A stretch of 8,149 bases of DNA from Euryarchaeota archaeon UBA439 (lineage in GTDB: Archaea > Thermoplasmatota > Poseidoniia > Poseidoniales > Thalassarchaeaceae), in the NCBI GenBank assembly GCA_002497245.1, contig DANB01000021.1, positions 1 to 8,149 of the forward strand, in the 5' to 3' direction. Positions 6,893 to 8,149 of this stretch are shown piece after piece. Position 1 is the stretch's first letter. Each line of letters starts with the position of its first letter. The translations under genes were made by a program, and so were the position numbers. The notes beneath the pieces are model-generated. The model saw nothing but the letters and a program-made list of their open reading frames with translations, searched no databases and had not been told where the DNA came from.

Positions 6893-7418
6893 AATCATCA
6901 AGTGTTAATTCAGTTCCACGCTTTCTTTTTTTAGCCTGTTTTTTTGGTGGTATTGCTTGCAGTTCGCTCTTTTTTTCCGGTATTTCTTCGGGTTGTTCTT
7001 CCTGTAATGATGCTATTTGTTCGTTGAAAACATTGGCCAATGAAATTGTTGATTCTTCTATAGAGCTAAATTCAATTTTCATTTTATTCATCAATTGTAG
7101 AATCTCCTCTGTTCTTTTTGTTAAGATATCGATCGCCTCATCTAGAGGTTTTTCGGCTTGGACTCTGCTTCCAATATCAATTACGGCCCCTGTTTTAGGA
7201 GGGATGTCTGCGACGATTTGAACGCCTGAACCCAAAGGAATCATGGCGCCTTTGGCTCCGTTAGCAGGAATAGCGGATAATGTTTCGATTGTTTGAAGTT
7301 GTTCGAGTCTTATTTGTTCCAAGCGACCGACTTGTTGCTCAATGGATTCCATTCTCTGCCGGTTTAGTTCGACTTGTTGCGCAATGCGTTGCAATTCTGC
7401 CTTATCCACTGCGCTCAT
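6891..7418 (-). CDS. pfdA: Prefoldin subunit alpha
   Basis: This is the alpha subunit of the archaeal prefoldin (GimC) hexamer, a cytoplasmic chaperone that holds unfolded proteins for the thermosome. From ATG 7418 it has 175 residues: an N-terminal coiled-coil helix (AELQRIAQQVELNRQRME through LEQLQTIETL), a central beta-hairpin region with MIPLGSGVQIVADI and TGAVIDIGSRVQAEK, then a second helix (LDEAIDILTKRTEEILQLMNKM onwards). This is the alpha rather than beta pattern. About 35 residues extend beyond the usual end of roughly 140: an acidic EEQPEE part, then a basic PPKKQAKKRKRG tail. The start is uncertain. TTG 7445 would add nine residues, and neither start has a ribosome site; homologues begin just before the first helix, which favours the ATG. 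It lies 53 bases after cysNC and nine before ftsY. Confidence 0.9.
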   Translation of the reverse strand: MSAVDKAELQRIAQQVELNRQRMESIEQQVGRLEQIRLEQLQTIETLSAIPANGAKGAMIPLGSGVQIVADIPPKTGAVIDIGSRVQAEKPLDEAIDILTKRTEEILQLMNKMKIEFSSIEESTISLANVFNEQIASLQEEQPEEIPEKKSELQAIPPKKQAKKRKRGTELTLDD

Positions 7419-7471
7419 TGAACTGCCGAAGTTGTCGTCTGTCAAGAAGGCGTCGCAAAAAGGGATTCAAA

Positions 7472-8149
7472 TTATCCAATAATAAAATTAATTATTTGAT
7501 CGGCGGCTTCTTCAGCAGAAACTTTTGTAGTATCAATTCTAATTTCAGGGTTTTTTGGTTCCTCATAGGGGCTTGATATTCCAGTGAAGTTAGGAATTTT
7601 TCCTAAACGTGCTTTTGCATATAGGCCCTTGACGTCCCTTTCTTCGCAAACAGACAAGGGAGTATCTACAAACACTTCAATAAACTCATTTTCAGACATT
7701 AAAGAACGCACCATATTCCTTTCAGATTCGAAGGGGGATATGAAAGAGGTTATACAAATTAGTCCGCTGTTTAGCATTAGTTTTGCAACTTCTCCCACTC
7801 TTCTAATATTCTCAACCCGGTCAGCTGCTGTAAATCCTAAGTCTCTATTAAGCCCGTGTCTGATGTTATCGCCATCAAGCGTAATCGTATGCTTGCCCAG
7901 TGATTGTAATTTCTTCTCTAAAATATTTGCAATTGATGATTTGCCAGAGCCAGATAGCCCGGTAAACCATATTATCTTAGGAATTTGAGACTTTTGATCG
8001 GCTCTTGATTCCTTAGAAACATCCATTTTTTGCCAATGAATGTTTTCAGAACGGTGAAGAGCGAAATCAATTAGCCCCATCCCTACTGTATTATTCGAGA
8101 GTTTGTCTATAACAATAAAGCCCCCCATTGTTTGGTTGTTTTCATAAGA
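7472..8149 (-). CDS. cysNC: CysN-CysC fusion: ATP sulfurylase large subunit C-terminus plus APS kinase (5' end cut by window edge)
   Basis: The frame is open to the right edge, so the visible 225 residues are the C-terminal part of a longer protein. The first roughly 45 residues (YENNQTMGGFIVIDKL, NNTVGMGLIDFAL, ENIHWQ) match the end of the CysN sulfate adenylyltransferase GTPase subunit as found in CysNC fusions. They are followed directly by APS kinase: WFTGLSGSGKSSIAN (P-loop), LDGDNIRHGLNRDLGF, DRVENIRRVGEVAKLM, SFISPFESER and KARLGKIPNFTGISSPYEEP. The kinase phosphorylates APS to PAPS in sulfate activation. The ATG at 8128 is probably an internal Met, because the CysN-like reading continues upstream of it (codons SYENNQT) without a stop. 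The protein ends with TAA at 7472-7474. The partner cysD is not in the window. Whether the CysN part is complete and functional cannot be judged from here. Confidence 0.9.
   Translation of the reverse strand, partial: SYENNQTMGGFIVIDKLSNNTVGMGLIDFALHRSENIHWQKMDVSKESRADQKSQIPKIIWFTGLSGSGKSSIANILEKKLQSLGKHTITLDGDNIRHGLNRDLGFTAADRVENIRRVGEVAKLMLNSGLICITSFISPFESERNMVRSLMSENEFIEVFVDTPLSVCEERDVKGLYAKARLGKIPNFTGISSPYEEPKNPEIRIDTTKVSAEEAADQIINFIIG

Noticed and set aside
7584..7988. Plus-strand frame of 134 codons opposite the APS kinase
   Set aside because: It is opposite a clearly recognised kinase domain, and the translation has no family features.
7472..8128. Stand-alone APS kinase starting at ATG 8128
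   Set aside because: The sequence before and after this Met reads as the CysN C-terminus and the frame stays open to the window edge, so a fusion is the simpler explanation.
1..8149. tRNA, rRNA, CRISPR, transposase, phage or defence genes
   Set aside because: No matching motifs or repeat patterns on either strand; nearly all bases are taken by recognised housekeeping or small unknown genes.

Overview
The window looks like chromosomal DNA from a moderately AT-rich archaeon. The best guess is a planktonic euryarchaeon of the Marine Group II (Poseidoniia) kind. The archaeal reading rests on three things: an archaeal-type prefoldin alpha gene directly upstream of ftsY (a known archaeal gene order), an FtsY whose G4/G5 region is of archaeal form, and TATA-like boxes centred about 25-27 bases before the start codons of two genes, as expected for leaderless archaeal transcripts. 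The narrower lineage guess is inference and needs a database search.

Layout, left to right. Minus strand, 3756 down to 1: purSL (two PurS-like units fused to PurL) followed by purQ, overlapping by one base (TAATG); purQ is cut by the left edge. Together they make a complete FGAM synthase for purine synthesis. A 124-base intergenic region (3757-3880) separates purSL from the divergent plus-strand pair: pyrF (a eukaryote-type OMP decarboxylase, last step of UMP synthesis) and a small single-pass membrane protein. That pair converges on, and overlaps by 21 bases, a minus-strand gene for an apparently non-phosphorylatable receiver-domain protein with a proline-rich linker and a C-terminal membrane anchor. 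Upstream of it on the minus strand lie ftsY (SRP receptor), pfdA (prefoldin alpha) and, at the right edge, the C-terminal part of a CysN-CysC fusion (ATP sulfurylase large subunit plus APS kinase).

How the genes work together: purSL/purQ and pyrF are purine and pyrimidine genes read from one shared control region. pfdA and ftsY both serve protein biogenesis (chaperoning of nascent chains and membrane targeting). cysNC belongs to sulfate activation. The pseudo-receiver and the small membrane protein are the uncharacterised parts. There are no tRNA or rRNA genes, no CRISPR array and no mobile element that I can see; coding density is very high, and the only non-coding stretch above 100 bases is 3757-3880.

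Most notable points: (1) the tail-anchored pseudo-receiver; (2) a eukaryote-type PyrF that keeps the catalytic Lys/Asp set but has Ser where the family has its phosphate-binding Arg; (3) the bacterial-style CysNC fusion beside archaeal informational genes; (4) a shared sequence word (TTCACACCGC) in two of the intergenic promoter regions. I did not find a multi-gene novel system.
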